A stretch of DNA of 64,000 nucleotides from JAAGZL01 sp050288625. Its GTDB lineage: Bacteria; Pseudomonadota; Gammaproteobacteria; Chromatiales; Chromatiaceae. The position numbers and the translations under genes were made by a program. The DNA lies in the NCBI GenBank assembly GCA_050288625.1, contig JBNKEE010000033.1, positions 1-64,000 on the forward strand. The letters are read 5' to 3'. Shown here in pieces: positions 51,782 to 60,233 of this stretch. The notes under the pieces are model-generated. The model worked only from the letters and a program-made list of their open reading frames with translations, was not told the origin of the DNA and made no database searches. Numbering within the stretch: the stretch's first letter is position 1; every line of letters begins with the position of its first letter.

Positions 51782-53935
51782 TCAGAATTTGCCGTAGTAA
51801 CCTTCTTTTAATGCATCAAAGAGGTTGGCGGCGGTGTGTATTTCACCGTCGTATTCGATTTCCTCATTACCCTTGACTTCTACCGTACTGCCATCGTCAA
51901 GGGTGAATTGATATGTGGTGTTTTCCAGATCCGTCTCTTTGACCAATACGCCCTGAAATGCCTCGGGGTTGAAGCGAAAGGTGGTACATCCCTTCAATCC
52001 TTTATCGTAGGCATATAAGTAGATGTCCTTGAACTCTTCATATGGAAAATCTGTAGGCACGTTAGCTGTCTTCGAGATGGATGAATCGATCCATTTTTGA
52101 GCGGCGGCCTGGATATCCACATGTTGTTTGGGGGTAACATCATCTGCTGAGATAAAGTACTCAGGCAACCTGTTCTTATCATTTTCAGTAAAAGGCATGG
52201 CGTCTGGATTGATCAGATCACGATAGGCTAGGAGCTCAAAGCTGAAGACATCGACCTTTTCTTTACTCTTCTTGCCTTCGCGTATTACATTACGAGAGTA
52301 GTGGTGAGCAAAGCTTGGCTCAATACCATTGCTGGCATTGTTGGCAAGGGATAGTGATATGGTACCGGTTGGTGCAATGGAGCTGTGATGGGTAAATCGA
52401 CAGCCTGTTTCAGCTAGTTTATCAACAAGTTCCGGGGCCTCCTTGGCTAGTTGCTGCATATAACGGCTGTATTTAGCATGTAGTATCTTGCCTTTGATCT
52501 TGTCACCAACTTTCCAGTTATCTTTGTTCATTTCCGGGCGCTTACATAGCATTCCAGATGTGACGGTGAATTCCTCATCCATAATAGGTGCTGCGCCTTT
52601 TTCTTCAGCTAACTCCTGACCGGTACGCCAGCCTTCTAGAGCAAGTTCTTTGGTGACGCGCTCGGTAAATTCCAGTGAATCTTCTTCCCCATACTTCATG
52701 CATAGCATGGTTATGGTTGAACCAAGCCCCAAATATCCCATGCCGTGGCGTCGCTTGTGCATGATTTCCTGTTGTTGCTGTCCTAAAGGCAGACCATTCA
52801 TGTCCACAACGTTGTCTAGCATGCGGGTGAATACTCTTACCACTTCGCGGAAGGTCTCCCAATCAAACCTGGCTTCGGTTGTAAATGGGTTGCGGACAAA
52901 CTTGGTCAGATTGATTGACCCTAGAAGGCATGCGCCATATGGCGGTAGAGGCTGCTCTCCGCATGGGTTGGTGGCTCTTACGTCTTCACAGAACCAGTTG
53001 TTATTCATCTCATTTACCTTGTCGATAAGGATAAATCCTGGTTCTGCATAATCGTATGTGGATGACATGATCACATCCCACAGACGGCGTGCCCTAATAG
53101 TCTTATATATCTTGCAGGCTACCTTGCATGAATCGTTAGTGACATAACCATCAGCATGGGGCCAAACACGCCAAACGACCTGATTTTTGTCTTCAATGTC
53201 TATCTTGTCGGTCTCTATCTCTTTTTTTGTCAGAGGGAAGGCCAGGGCCCACATCTCATCTCTTTTTACCGCCTCAACGAACTCTTCTGTTATAAGCAGT
53301 GACAGGTTGAACTGACGCAGGCGTCCGGCTTCACGCTTGGCCCGGATAAAGTCCATTACATCTGGGTGGCCGATATCGAAAGTAGCCATTTGCGCACCTC
53401 GGCGACCTCCGGCGGATGAGACGGTAAAACACATCTTATCGTAGATATCCATGAAGGAAAGGGGACCGGATGTGTATGCGCCAGCACCGCTGACATATGC
53501 CCCTTTGGGACGCAGGGTGGAAAATTCGTAACCGATACCACAACCGGCTTTCAAAGTAAGGCCAGCCTCGTGTACCTTACCCAGGATCTCGTTCATAGAG
53601 TCCTGAATAATTCCAGATACGGTGCAGTTGATGGTTGAAGTGGCTGGTTTGTGTTCCTTTGCTCCTGCATTGGAAGTGATACGACCGGCAGGTATGGCGC
53701 CATTGCGTAAGGCCCAGATAAACCGTTCCTCCCACTTTTCCTGTAGCTCCGGAGTTGTCTCAATCTCAGCCAGGGCTCTTGCGACTCGCACATAGGTAGC
53801 GTCCAGGTCTGTATCCACAGGTGTGCCATCTTTGGTCTTAAGACGATATTTGGTATTCCATATGTCCAGTGAGGCGTCTTGCAACGGTATGTTAAGAACC
53901 TTTGAAGGAACAGCTTTTAGGCGGGCGCTTTTCAT
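51782..53935 (-). CDS. nrdJa: Adenosylcobalamin-dependent ribonucleotide reductase, catalytic subunit NrdJa
   Basis: A 717-residue class II reductase that makes dNDPs with or without oxygen, using B12 as radical source. Active-site cysteines lie in TSTINCTVSGIIQDSMNEIL near 97-116 and NPCGEQPLPPYGACLLGSIN near 340-359 (NxCxE). AGCGIGYEFSTLRPKGAYVS and SIAPTGTISLSLANNASNGI are also family marks. The C-terminal redox arm is on the separate NrdJb. A promoter and two NrdR boxes lie upstream. B12 dependence implies cobalamin synthesis or uptake elsewhere. Confidence 0.94.
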   Translation of the reverse strand: MKSARLKAVPSKVLNIPLQDASLDIWNTKYRLKTKDGTPVDTDLDATYVRVARALAEIETTPELQEKWEERFIWALRNGAIPAGRITSNAGAKEHKPATSTINCTVSGIIQDSMNEILGKVHEAGLTLKAGCGIGYEFSTLRPKGAYVSGAGAYTSGPLSFMDIYDKMCFTVSSAGGRRGAQMATFDIGHPDVMDFIRAKREAGRLRQFNLSLLITEEFVEAVKRDEMWALAFPLTKKEIETDKIDIEDKNQVVWRVWPHADGYVTNDSCKVACKIYKTIRARRLWDVIMSSTYDYAEPGFILIDKVNEMNNNWFCEDVRATNPCGEQPLPPYGACLLGSINLTKFVRNPFTTEARFDWETFREVVRVFTRMLDNVVDMNGLPLGQQQQEIMHKRRHGMGYLGLGSTITMLCMKYGEEDSLEFTERVTKELALEGWRTGQELAEEKGAAPIMDEEFTVTSGMLCKRPEMNKDNWKVGDKIKGKILHAKYSRYMQQLAKEAPELVDKLAETGCRFTHHSSIAPTGTISLSLANNASNGIEPSFAHHYSRNVIREGKKSKEKVDVFSFELLAYRDLINPDAMPFTENDKNRLPEYFISADDVTPKQHVDIQAAAQKWIDSSISKTANVPTDFPYEEFKDIYLYAYDKGLKGCTTFRFNPEAFQGVLVKETDLENTTYQFTLDDGSTVEVKGNEEIEYDGEIHTAANLFDALKEGYYGKF

Positions 53936-53975
53936 TTATGTGGTTTTCCTGCTTGATTGTCGTTATTTAATGGCT

Positions 53976-54089
53976 TTCATATCTCATATCTGTCAGCGGA
54001 AGATATGAATAATTGAGAAAACCTCCTCCCAGGGTACCAACATTCCTTTGATTCTGGATAGAATCTGAAGCCATCTGACGCCTATCCAG
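53976..54089 (-). promoter_or_regulatory. Structured 5-prime leader of nrdJ
   Basis: Within a leader of about 214 nt two hairpins can be drawn: TTCATATCT (53976-53984) with AGATATGAA (54001-54009), 9-bp arms; and CTGGATAG (54054-54061) with CTATCCAG (54082-54089), 8-bp arms. No B12-box or other riboswitch core that I could recognise is present. Confidence 0.45.
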
Positions 54090-54127
54090 TATAAATTTGA
54101 CGTGTGGTAAATCCCCTTTTACCCCAA

Positions 54128-54143
54128 ACACTATATATTGTGT
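54128..54143. promoter_or_regulatory. NrdR box 1
   Basis: ACACTATATATTGTGT matches the NrdR operator consensus (acaCwAtATaTwGtgt) at all 16 positions. It lies just after the predicted -10 element of nrdJ, overlapping the early transcribed region, as expected for repression by ATP/dATP-loaded NrdR. Confidence 0.85.
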
Positions 54144-54155
54144 TTGGTATGTGAA

Positions 54156-54184
54156 AGATTATGTATTTATTTGGATTATGTCAA
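54156..54184 (-). promoter_or_regulatory. Probable sigma-70 promoter of nrdJ
   Basis: On the minus strand TTGACA (54184-54179), a 17-bp spacer and TAATCT (54161-54156). Predicted transcription start near 54149, about 214 nt before the nrdJa start. Confidence 0.7.
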
Positions 54185-54282
54185 GCCAAAATACTGAAAA
54201 ACATAAAATATAATATATATATATTACAAAGAGATACAGAATCTTCTAATATTTTACTAGAATATTTTTTGAAAAAATGTGA

Positions 54283-54298
54283 ACTCTATATATTGTGT
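54283..54298. promoter_or_regulatory. NrdR box 2
   Basis: ACTCTATATATTGTGT fits the NrdR consensus except at one outer position. It lies 155 bp upstream of box 1, much more than the 15-32 bp usually seen between paired boxes. The DNA between is very AT-rich. Confidence 0.75.
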
Positions 54299-54542
54299 TT
54301 TAAATAACCGAGTAAAAACCACGGAAGATCGGAATAATTATAAAAATCACACGGGAAATGTGCTATTCGTTGATCAAAAGAGGCATAAAACCGGTTTGGT
54401 TACCTATGTTTTGGGCTTGTAGGTGATCGATTTGCCACGATTTTGACGTTATCAAATATATTGTAACAATCTGTGTTGTCTGGATGAGTTTCCTTATACA
54501 ATGTGTGCCGTAGGCTTTACAAAGGATTAAAGCGAGTAACTA

Positions 54543-55187
54543 ATGATAAGAGTAATGCTTGTTGATGACCACGAACTGGTTCGAACCGGTTTTAGACTTA
54601 TCTTGGACGATGCTGAAGATGTTGAGGTGGTCGCAGAAGCTGATTCTGGTGAAAATGCACTACTGAAGATTCAAGAAGTAAAACCAGACCTGGTTTTAAT
54701 GGATATAAACATGCCGGGGATAGGGGGCATAGAAGCCACCAGGACCATAAAACGTAAGTTCCCAGACACTAACGTAATTGCAGTTACGGTTCACTCTGAA
54801 GCACCGTTTCCTTCGAAACTACATGAAGCAGGTGCCCTTGGCTATGTAACCAAAGGTTGCCCTGCTAGTGAGTTATTGCACGCAATCAGGACGGTTATGA
54901 AAGGTAAGCCATTTCTCTCCGCCGAAGTTGCACAAAAGCTCTCACTAGCCAAACTATCAGGTGTTGATTCCGAGCTTCCGTTTGAATCACTGTCTAAACG
55001 CGAGATGCAGGTGTTGATGCTTATAGTGCAGGGGGCAAGAAACCAGGATATATCAGATACTCTATGCGTTAGTCCGAAGACCGTAAGTACCTATCGCCAT
55101 AGATTGTTTGAAAAACTTGGGATTCAGACTGATGCGGAACTAACCCTTATGGCCATACGCCACGGGGTTGCAGAGTACGAACCTTGA
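54543..55187 (+). CDS. gacA: Response regulator, GacA/UvrY type
   Basis: A 214-residue NarL-type regulator. The receiver domain has the phosphoacceptor Asp54 in DLVLMDINMPGIGG and a C-terminal LuxR-type helix-turn-helix (LSKREMQVLMLIVQGARNQD, CVSPKTVSTYRHRLFEKLG). Position upstream of uvrC and pgsA is the classic gacA/uvrY neighbourhood, where it drives the small RNAs controlling CsrA. No partner kinase is nearby, as usual for BarA/GacS. No strong RBS (AAAGGATT). Confidence 0.93.
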   Translation: MIRVMLVDDHELVRTGFRLILDDAEDVEVVAEADSGENALLKIQEVKPDLVLMDINMPGIGGIEATRTIKRKFPDTNVIAVTVHSEAPFPSKLHEAGALGYVTKGCPASELLHAIRTVMKGKPFLSAEVAQKLSLAKLSGVDSELPFESLSKREMQVLMLIVQGARNQDISDTLCVSPKTVSTYRHRLFEKLGIQTDAELTLMAIRHGVAEYEP

Positions 55188-55218
55188 AAAACGACATTAA
55201 AGAGTAGGTTTTACACTA

Positions 55219-55860
55219 GTGTTTGATATTGAATGCCGAGCCTGTCCGCGTCTGGCCAGTTTTTTAGATGATGTTAAGGCTCAACACCCGAAATATCACG
55301 CACGCCCGGTCTCTCCCTTTGGTGATGAGGATGCTAGGTTTTTGATAGTTGGCCTAGCTCCAGGTATGCATGGGGCAAACGCTACAGGCAGGCCGTTTAC
55401 CGGAGATCACGCCGGCATACTCCTATATGAAACCATCCACAAATACGGCTTCAGTAGTGCTCCGGTTTCTATATCTAAGGATGATGGCTTGATTCTGGCC
55501 AACTGCCGCATCACCAATGCGGTCAAATGTCTGCCTCCACAAAATAAACCTATAGGCAGTGAGATAAATAACTGCAACTCATATCTACGGCGGGAATTGG
55601 ATGCTATGCCCGATGCATCAGTTATCCTGGCACTGGGGTCCATCGCCCATAATTCGGTGATAAAGGCTTTGACGCTACGTCAAAAAGACTTTCCCTTCGG
55701 TCATAACAGGCTGCACTTGGTCAAACCAGGACTACAACTATTGGATTCTTATCACTGCAGTCGCTACAACACGCAGACCCGAAGGCTTACGCCTGAGATG
55801 TTTCAGCAGGTATTCGCCCATGCCAAACAATTACTTGAATCTCCAACAGAAGCTATATAA
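55219..55860 (+). CDS. Uracil-DNA glycosylase, family 5 type (UDGb-like)
   Basis: A 213-residue UDG-superfamily enzyme. Motif 1 GLAPGMHGANATGRPFTGD (about 48-66) is that of family 5 UDGs, and motif 2 appears as the YHCSRYNTQTRRLTP segment near 175 (compare HPSxQNTxTGxLT). CRACPRL near the N-terminus and CRITNAVKCLPPQNKP supply cysteines for an iron-sulfur cluster, as in families 4 and 5. It removes uracil or related bases from DNA. Lying between gacA and uvrC, 31 and 8 bp from them, it likely shares their transcript. Start GTG 55219. Confidence 0.85.
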   Translation: MFDIECRACPRLASFLDDVKAQHPKYHARPVSPFGDEDARFLIVGLAPGMHGANATGRPFTGDHAGILLYETIHKYGFSSAPVSISKDDGLILANCRITNAVKCLPPQNKPIGSEINNCNSYLRRELDAMPDASVILALGSIAHNSVIKALTLRQKDFPFGHNRLHLVKPGLQLLDSYHCSRYNTQTRRLTPEMFQQVFAHAKQLLESPTEAI

Positions 55861-55868
55861 TTCCAGGC

Positions 55869-57698
55869 ATGCAGCCTGATTTAGAAAACAGACAGTTCGA
55901 TCACAAGTCATTTCTTAAGACTCTTACCCACAGCCCGGGTGTCTACCGTATGTTGGATACCAACGGTAAGGTACTATACGTAGGAAAGGCTAAGGATCTA
56001 AAACGCAGGGTCAGTAGTTACTTTACCAGATCACAAAATCGCCGCATTCAGTTACTTGTCTCTAAGATACGAAATATCGATATTACCGCAACCCACACTG
56101 AAGCTGAGGCTCTGATTCTAGAGAACCACCTGATCAAGAACCTGAAGCCCAGATACAATATCCTATTAAAAGACGACAAAAGTTACCCATATATCTATCT
56201 ATCTGACGACACATTCCCACGCTTATCCTTTCATAGGGGGGCAAAAGTAAAGAAAGGGCGCTATTTTGGACCCTATCCAAATGCAGGATCAATGCGCGAG
56301 ACCATGCAATTGTTACAGAAGCTGTTTCCAGTTCGGCAGTGTGATGAAAGCTTCTACAGGAACAGATCCCGTCCATGTCTGCAATATCAAATACAGAGAT
56401 GTACCGCACCCTGCGTAAATCTGGTTAGTGCTGGGGAGTACGCGCGAGATGTAAGCGATGCAGTACTGTTTCTGGAGGGAAAGACCAGCTCGATTATAGA
56501 TGATTTAGTTGCACGTATGGAGCAGGCTTCAGTCCGTCTTGAGTATGAACAGGCCGCCAGATACCGTGATCAGATAGCGCGTCTCCGCAAGATTCAGAAA
56601 AAACAGTATATCAGTGGTGAGAAAGGTGATTTAGATATAGCAGCCTGTGCAGCGGATGCAGGCATGGCTGTAATCCAACTCTTTTATATCCGAGGAGGTC
56701 GAAACCTGGGAAATAAGGCATTCAATCTTCGCATTAGAGAAGGTCAGGAAGAGAAGGAGATACTTTCAGCATTTCTGTGTCAGCATTATATAGGCAAGCA
56801 GGTCCCAGCTGAGATTATCGTTAGTACCAGACCTGAGGGGTTGGAGTTGATACAACAGGTGCTATCTTCAGAGAGCGGGCGGAAAGTTAGGGTGAGTTCA
56901 AACGTGCGTTCGGATAAGGCCCGTTGGTTGAAGATGGCTAAACAAAACGCCAGATTATCTTTGGATGCGAGATTGGCTAGTAGGGCAGGGTATGAAGTCA
57001 GATTGTTAGCGTTACAGAAAACTTTCAATCTGGACGAAACACCGCAACGCATGGAGTGTTTTGATATCAGCCACATCTCTGGAGAAAAGACCGTGGCATC
57101 CTGCGTGGTATTCGACATACAGGGGGCATCCAAGCAGGATTATCGCAGATTCAATATCAGTGATATTCAACCTGGTGACGACTATGCCGCTATGAATCAG
57201 GCCCTGATGCGTCGTTATCAACGCATACAGTCCGGAGAAGGCAAACTGCCAGATATCCTTTTTATAGATGGAGGCAGGGGCCAGCTGGCCGCCGCCGAGC
57301 GGGTATTGAATGAACTGGCGATGACCGGGGTAACGCTGATCGGTATTGCCAAAGGCAGATCCAGAAAGGCGGGTATGGAAAAGCTGTTCCTCTCCGGCCA
57401 GAATACCCCCATTACACTGCCTGCAGACTCGCCAGCCATGCATCTGGTGCAACAAATCAGAGACGAAGCGCATAGATTCGCTATTACCGGACATCGTCAA
57501 AGAAGAGAACGCGCTGTCAAAAGCTCTATACTTGAAGAGATTGATGGAGTCGGGCCAAAACGGCGTCAGAGGTTACTGAAACAGTTTGGAGGTATTCAGG
57601 AACTTAAGGAAGCTGGTGTGGAAGACCTGGAGCGGGTAGATGGTATTAGCCACAAACTGGCAGAAAAGATATACCATTGTTTTCATGGTGATGATTGA
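55869..57698 (+). CDS. uvrC: Excinuclease ABC subunit C
   Basis: A 609-residue endonuclease that cuts on both sides of DNA damage with UvrA and UvrB. The GIY-YIG domain is near 15-90 (HSPGVYRMLDTNGKVLYVGK, AKDLKRRVSSYF), a UVR motif near 200-235, the RNase H-like C-terminal nuclease (MECFDISHISGEKTVASCVV, FIDGGRGQLAAAERVL) and a final helix-hairpin-helix (IDGVGPKRRQRLLKQFGG). Length typical. Follows the UDG by 8 bp. Confidence 0.96.
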   Translation: MQPDLENRQFDHKSFLKTLTHSPGVYRMLDTNGKVLYVGKAKDLKRRVSSYFTRSQNRRIQLLVSKIRNIDITATHTEAEALILENHLIKNLKPRYNILLKDDKSYPYIYLSDDTFPRLSFHRGAKVKKGRYFGPYPNAGSMRETMQLLQKLFPVRQCDESFYRNRSRPCLQYQIQRCTAPCVNLVSAGEYARDVSDAVLFLEGKTSSIIDDLVARMEQASVRLEYEQAARYRDQIARLRKIQKKQYISGEKGDLDIAACAADAGMAVIQLFYIRGGRNLGNKAFNLRIREGQEEKEILSAFLCQHYIGKQVPAEIIVSTRPEGLELIQQVLSSESGRKVRVSSNVRSDKARWLKMAKQNARLSLDARLASRAGYEVRLLALQKTFNLDETPQRMECFDISHISGEKTVASCVVFDIQGASKQDYRRFNISDIQPGDDYAAMNQALMRRYQRIQSGEGKLPDILFIDGGRGQLAAAERVLNELAMTGVTLIGIAKGRSRKAGMEKLFLSGQNTPITLPADSPAMHLVQQIRDEAHRFAITGHRQRRERAVKSSILEEIDGVGPKRRQRLLKQFGGIQELKEAGVEDLERVDGISHKLAEKIYHCFHGDD

Positions 57699-57760
57699 AT
57701 ATTTCCATCTCTACATTCAATTCTTTACACTACGAATTATCTCGGAATGACTAGAAGCAG

Positions 57761-58363
57761 ATGATGCCTAATATCCCTAATCTCCTGACCCTACTGCGAA
57801 TCGCACTGATACCGGTTTTTATAATCATCTTTTATCTGCCATGGGTTTATGCCAACCAGGTATGTGCCTCAATATTTGCGTTGGCGGCTATAACTGACTG
57901 GCTGGATGGGTATCTTGCTCGCAGGTTAGGACAGATGTCTGCATTTGGCGCGTTCCTGGATCCGGTGGCAGACAAACTCATGGTGGCAACCGCACTTATT
58001 CTGGTGGTTCAAGCGGATCCCACCCCGGCGCTGGCTATACCGGCTATCATCATTGTAGGTCGTGAGGTGTCTATATCTGCCCTGCGAGAGTGGATGGCAG
58101 AGATGGGAGAGAGGGCAATAGTAGCGGTTACGGTTATTGCAAAGTTTAAAACCGCAGCACAAATGCTTGCGATTCTTATGCTTATCTATAGAGAGACAAT
58201 ATGGGAATTGCCTGTATATACAATAGGATATGTCCTTCTCTACGTGTCTGCCATACTAACGGTGTGGTCGATGTTGGTGTATATTAAGGCGGCATGGCCC
58301 AGTATGAATGATCCGGCGGCTGATCTCAGGATTAATGATGAACAGGATTCGGATGGTGGATAA
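57761..58363 (+). CDS. pgsA: CDP-diacylglycerol-glycerol-3-phosphate phosphatidyltransferase
   Basis: A 200-residue membrane enzyme making phosphatidylglycerol phosphate from CDP-diacylglycerol. It begins MPNIPNLLTLLRIALIPVFI with a hydrophobic helix, and has the CDP-alcohol transferase motif DWLDGYLARRLGQMSAFGAF (about 46-65) continuing LDPVADKLM (D-x2-DG-x2-AR-x8-G-x3-D-x3-D). 62 bp after uvrC. CdsA, also in the window, makes its substrate. Confidence 0.95.
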   Translation: MMPNIPNLLTLLRIALIPVFIIIFYLPWVYANQVCASIFALAAITDWLDGYLARRLGQMSAFGAFLDPVADKLMVATALILVVQADPTPALAIPAIIIVGREVSISALREWMAEMGERAIVAVTVIAKFKTAAQMLAILMLIYRETIWELPVYTIGYVLLYVSAILTVWSMLVYIKAAWPSMNDPAADLRINDEQDSDGG

Positions 58364-58423
58364 ATAGCACTTCTTTCTTGACAGCGCATACAGGAACATT
58401 ACAATAGCCGGCGTTCCAACGAT

Positions 58424-58499
58424 GCGGGAATAGCTCAGCTGGTAGAGCACAACCTTGCCAAGGTTGGGGTCGCGAGTTCGAATCTCGTTTCCCGCTCCA
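58424..58499 (+). tRNA. tRNA-Gly (GCC)
   Basis: A 76-nt cloverleaf with CCA. Acceptor GCGGGAA/TTCCCGC, anticodon stem CAACC/GGTTG, loop TTGCCAA with anticodon GCC. First of the Gly-Cys-Leu cluster after pgsA, the same trio and order as in E. coli. Confidence 0.96.
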
Positions 58500-58507
58500 A
58501 TTTTCGT

Positions 58508-58537
58508 AAAACCCCGGGCGTCAAGCAGGGGTTTTTT
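58508..58537 (+). terminator. Rho-independent terminator after tRNA-Gly
   Basis: AAAACCCC (58508-58515) pairs with GGGGTTTT (58528-58535) around a 12-base loop, ending in a run of six T. It splits the tRNA cluster, so tRNA-Cys and tRNA-Leu may need partial read-through or their own promoter. Confidence 0.75.
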
Positions 58538-58598
58538 GCGTATAGGGCTGGAAAGTTTAATGATAATCCATGATACTTTCCCACCTCTGTACAGTTAT

Positions 58599-58672
58599 GG
58601 CTGAGTGGCAGAGTGGTTATGCAGCGGCCTGCAAAGCCGTGGACCTCGGTTCGATTCCGGGCTCAGCCTCCA
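58599..58672 (+). tRNA. tRNA-Cys (GCA)
   Basis: A 74-nt cloverleaf with CCA. Acceptor GGCTGAG/CTCAGCC, anticodon loop CTGCAAA with anticodon GCA. Middle gene of the cluster. Confidence 0.95.
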
Positions 58673-58699
58673 TTTAAACTGTAAGTTGTTCGCTCCCAT

Positions 58700-58786
58700 G
58701 CCCGGGTGGCGGAATTGGTAGACGCAGCGGACTTAAAATCCGCCGGAGGAAACTCTGTGCCGGTTCAAGTCCGGCCCTGGGCACCA
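58700..58786 (+). tRNA. tRNA-Leu (TAA)
   Basis: An 87-nt class II tRNA with a long variable arm (GGAGGAAACTCT region) and CCA. Acceptor GCCCGGG/CCTGGGC with one G-T pair, anticodon stem GCGGA/TCCGC, loop CTTAAAA with anticodon TAA. Confidence 0.95.
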
Positions 58787-59000
58787 TTTCATAAAAATCT
58801 GTTATCACGAACTGCAATAACAGAGCGTTCCCATCTTTTTAAACTACACTCATTCATCACTAAAATCATAATAACACCACAATATTCCTGGTTTGGTCAG
58901 CCAAACCGAAACAAATATACGGAACTTGATTATCGATACTCTGTCTGGTGTCTATATAGCCGATGAATTTTTTGCGAGCATCATTTATTCGGAGGTTGAT
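58787..59000. other. Spacer after the tRNA cluster with two hairpins
   Basis: No gene seen. CTGTTAT/ATAACAG (about 58798-58823) and GGTTTGG-TCAG-CCAAACC (58890-58907) form hairpins; neither has a T run. The first may end the tRNA transcript. A promoter for the YHS gene is likely in the AT-rich remainder. Confidence 0.4.
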
Positions 59001-59435
59001 ATGATTCGGCATCCCATACTTACCCTGCTATTTCTCTCGCCTCTAGCTCATGCCGCAAAACCTGAAATAAATTCATCCACCTATGGCGGAGCTATAGACG
59101 GTTATGATCCCGTTGCATATTTTACCGAAAGAAAACCGATCAAAGGCACAAGCGCTTATGCCTTCGAATATAAAGGTGCAAAGTGGTTGTTTGCATCTAA
59201 AAAAAACAGACAGGCCTTTAAAAAGTCGCCGCAGAAATATACTCCACAGTATGGGGGTTATTGTGCTTATGCAGTGTCTAAGGGATCTACCGCCCCAACA
59301 GATCCAAATGCTTGGACTATCCATAATGGCAAACTCTATTTGAACTACAACGCAGATATACGCGCAAAATGGAGAGAAGACATCGCAGGAAACATAGATA
59401 AAGCTGATAGCTATTGGCCAAAGGTTCTCGAATAA
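59001..59435 (+). CDS. Secreted YHS-domain protein
   Basis: A 144-residue protein with a signal peptide (MIRHPILTLLFLSPLAHAAK). The mature part is a YHS-like domain: YGGAIDGYDPVAYFTERKPI, then FEYKGAKWLFASKKNRQAF and YGGYCAYAVSKGS, with a lone conserved cysteine. Such proteins may bind metals (the domain occurs in some copper and heavy-metal ATPases), but the role is unproven. Start ATG 59001 with GGAGG upstream; an earlier TTG frame (58893) is unlikely. The next gene is 20 bp downstream. Confidence 0.85.
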   Translation: MIRHPILTLLFLSPLAHAAKPEINSSTYGGAIDGYDPVAYFTERKPIKGTSAYAFEYKGAKWLFASKKNRQAFKKSPQKYTPQYGGYCAYAVSKGSTAPTDPNAWTIHNGKLYLNYNADIRAKWREDIAGNIDKADSYWPKVLE

Positions 59436-59455
59436 TGGCGTTATTGGAGGTAATC

Positions 59456-60223
59456 ATGGGTCTGGCACATAAAATCAGATTAAACAGCTATACTGCCTTG
59501 GTTATTGGTATGTGTATATTTGTCGAAACTACCTATGCAGATGAGTTCAGACTAAAGAGCTCTGATGAGCCTGCTACCGTAGTTGAACTATATACCTCAC
59601 ACGGTTGCAGCAGCTGTCCTCCGGCCGATACCTGGCTTAGAAAATATATAAACCATAAGGATCTCTGGATAAAGGTTATCCCTATGGCTTTCCATGTAGA
59701 CTATTGGGATTATTTGGGCTGGAAAGATCGCTTTGCAAATTCGAAGTACAGTAATCGTCAAAGAGAATACCGTAGCTCGGGAAAACTACGAGCAGTTTAT
59801 ACTCCCGGCTTCGTTGTAGGTGGTAATGAATGGCGCGGTTGGTTCCGTGGAAATGCGGTCAATATATTGTCAGATAAACAGGTAGGTAGGTTAGAAGCAC
59901 GCGTTGTCCCAAATAAAAAGGTAATGGCCAGATTTACACCGAATCATGATACGGTCGTACAGAATCTACGGGCACATGTAGCAGTTCTTGGATTCGGTAT
60001 ACAGAGTAATATTGGAGCGGGAGAAAACTCTGGCAGAACTCTTGCCGAAGACTTTGTCGTACTTGGTGATAGTTCAACGTCAACCGAAGGTGATTTGTTT
60101 AAGTGGGAATTGCCATGGCCTGTCCTTAAGGCGGCTAATACTGATAGAAGGGCAGTAGTTGTCTGGTTAAGCGATAAAGATGATCCGACACCAATTCAGG
60201 CAGTGGGGGGTTGGTTAAACTAG
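59456..60223 (+). CDS. DUF1223 thioredoxin-like periplasmic protein
   Basis: A 255-residue DUF1223 protein. After a membrane or signal segment (NSYTALVIGMCIFVETTYA) comes a thioredoxin-type beginning with VVELYTSHGCSSCPPADTWL near 43-62, whose CSSC is the potential redox pair. PMAFHVDYWDYLGWKDRFA and YTPGFVVGGNEWRGW are typical of the family. Function unknown; probably redox or metal-related in the periplasm. ATG 59456 follows GGAGG; the YHS gene upstream may be co-transcribed. Confidence 0.87.
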   Translation: MGLAHKIRLNSYTALVIGMCIFVETTYADEFRLKSSDEPATVVELYTSHGCSSCPPADTWLRKYINHKDLWIKVIPMAFHVDYWDYLGWKDRFANSKYSNRQREYRSSGKLRAVYTPGFVVGGNEWRGWFRGNAVNILSDKQVGRLEARVVPNKKVMARFTPNHDTVVQNLRAHVAVLGFGIQSNIGAGENSGRTLAEDFVVLGDSSTSTEGDLFKWELPWPVLKAANTDRRAVVVWLSDKDDPTPIQAVGGWLN

Positions 60224-60233
60224 GCCACTGTTG

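Noticed and set aside
53936..54149. Cobalamin riboswitch before nrdJ
   Set aside because: No B12-box or conserved core was found; B12 riboswitches usually repress B12-independent isozymes or uptake genes.
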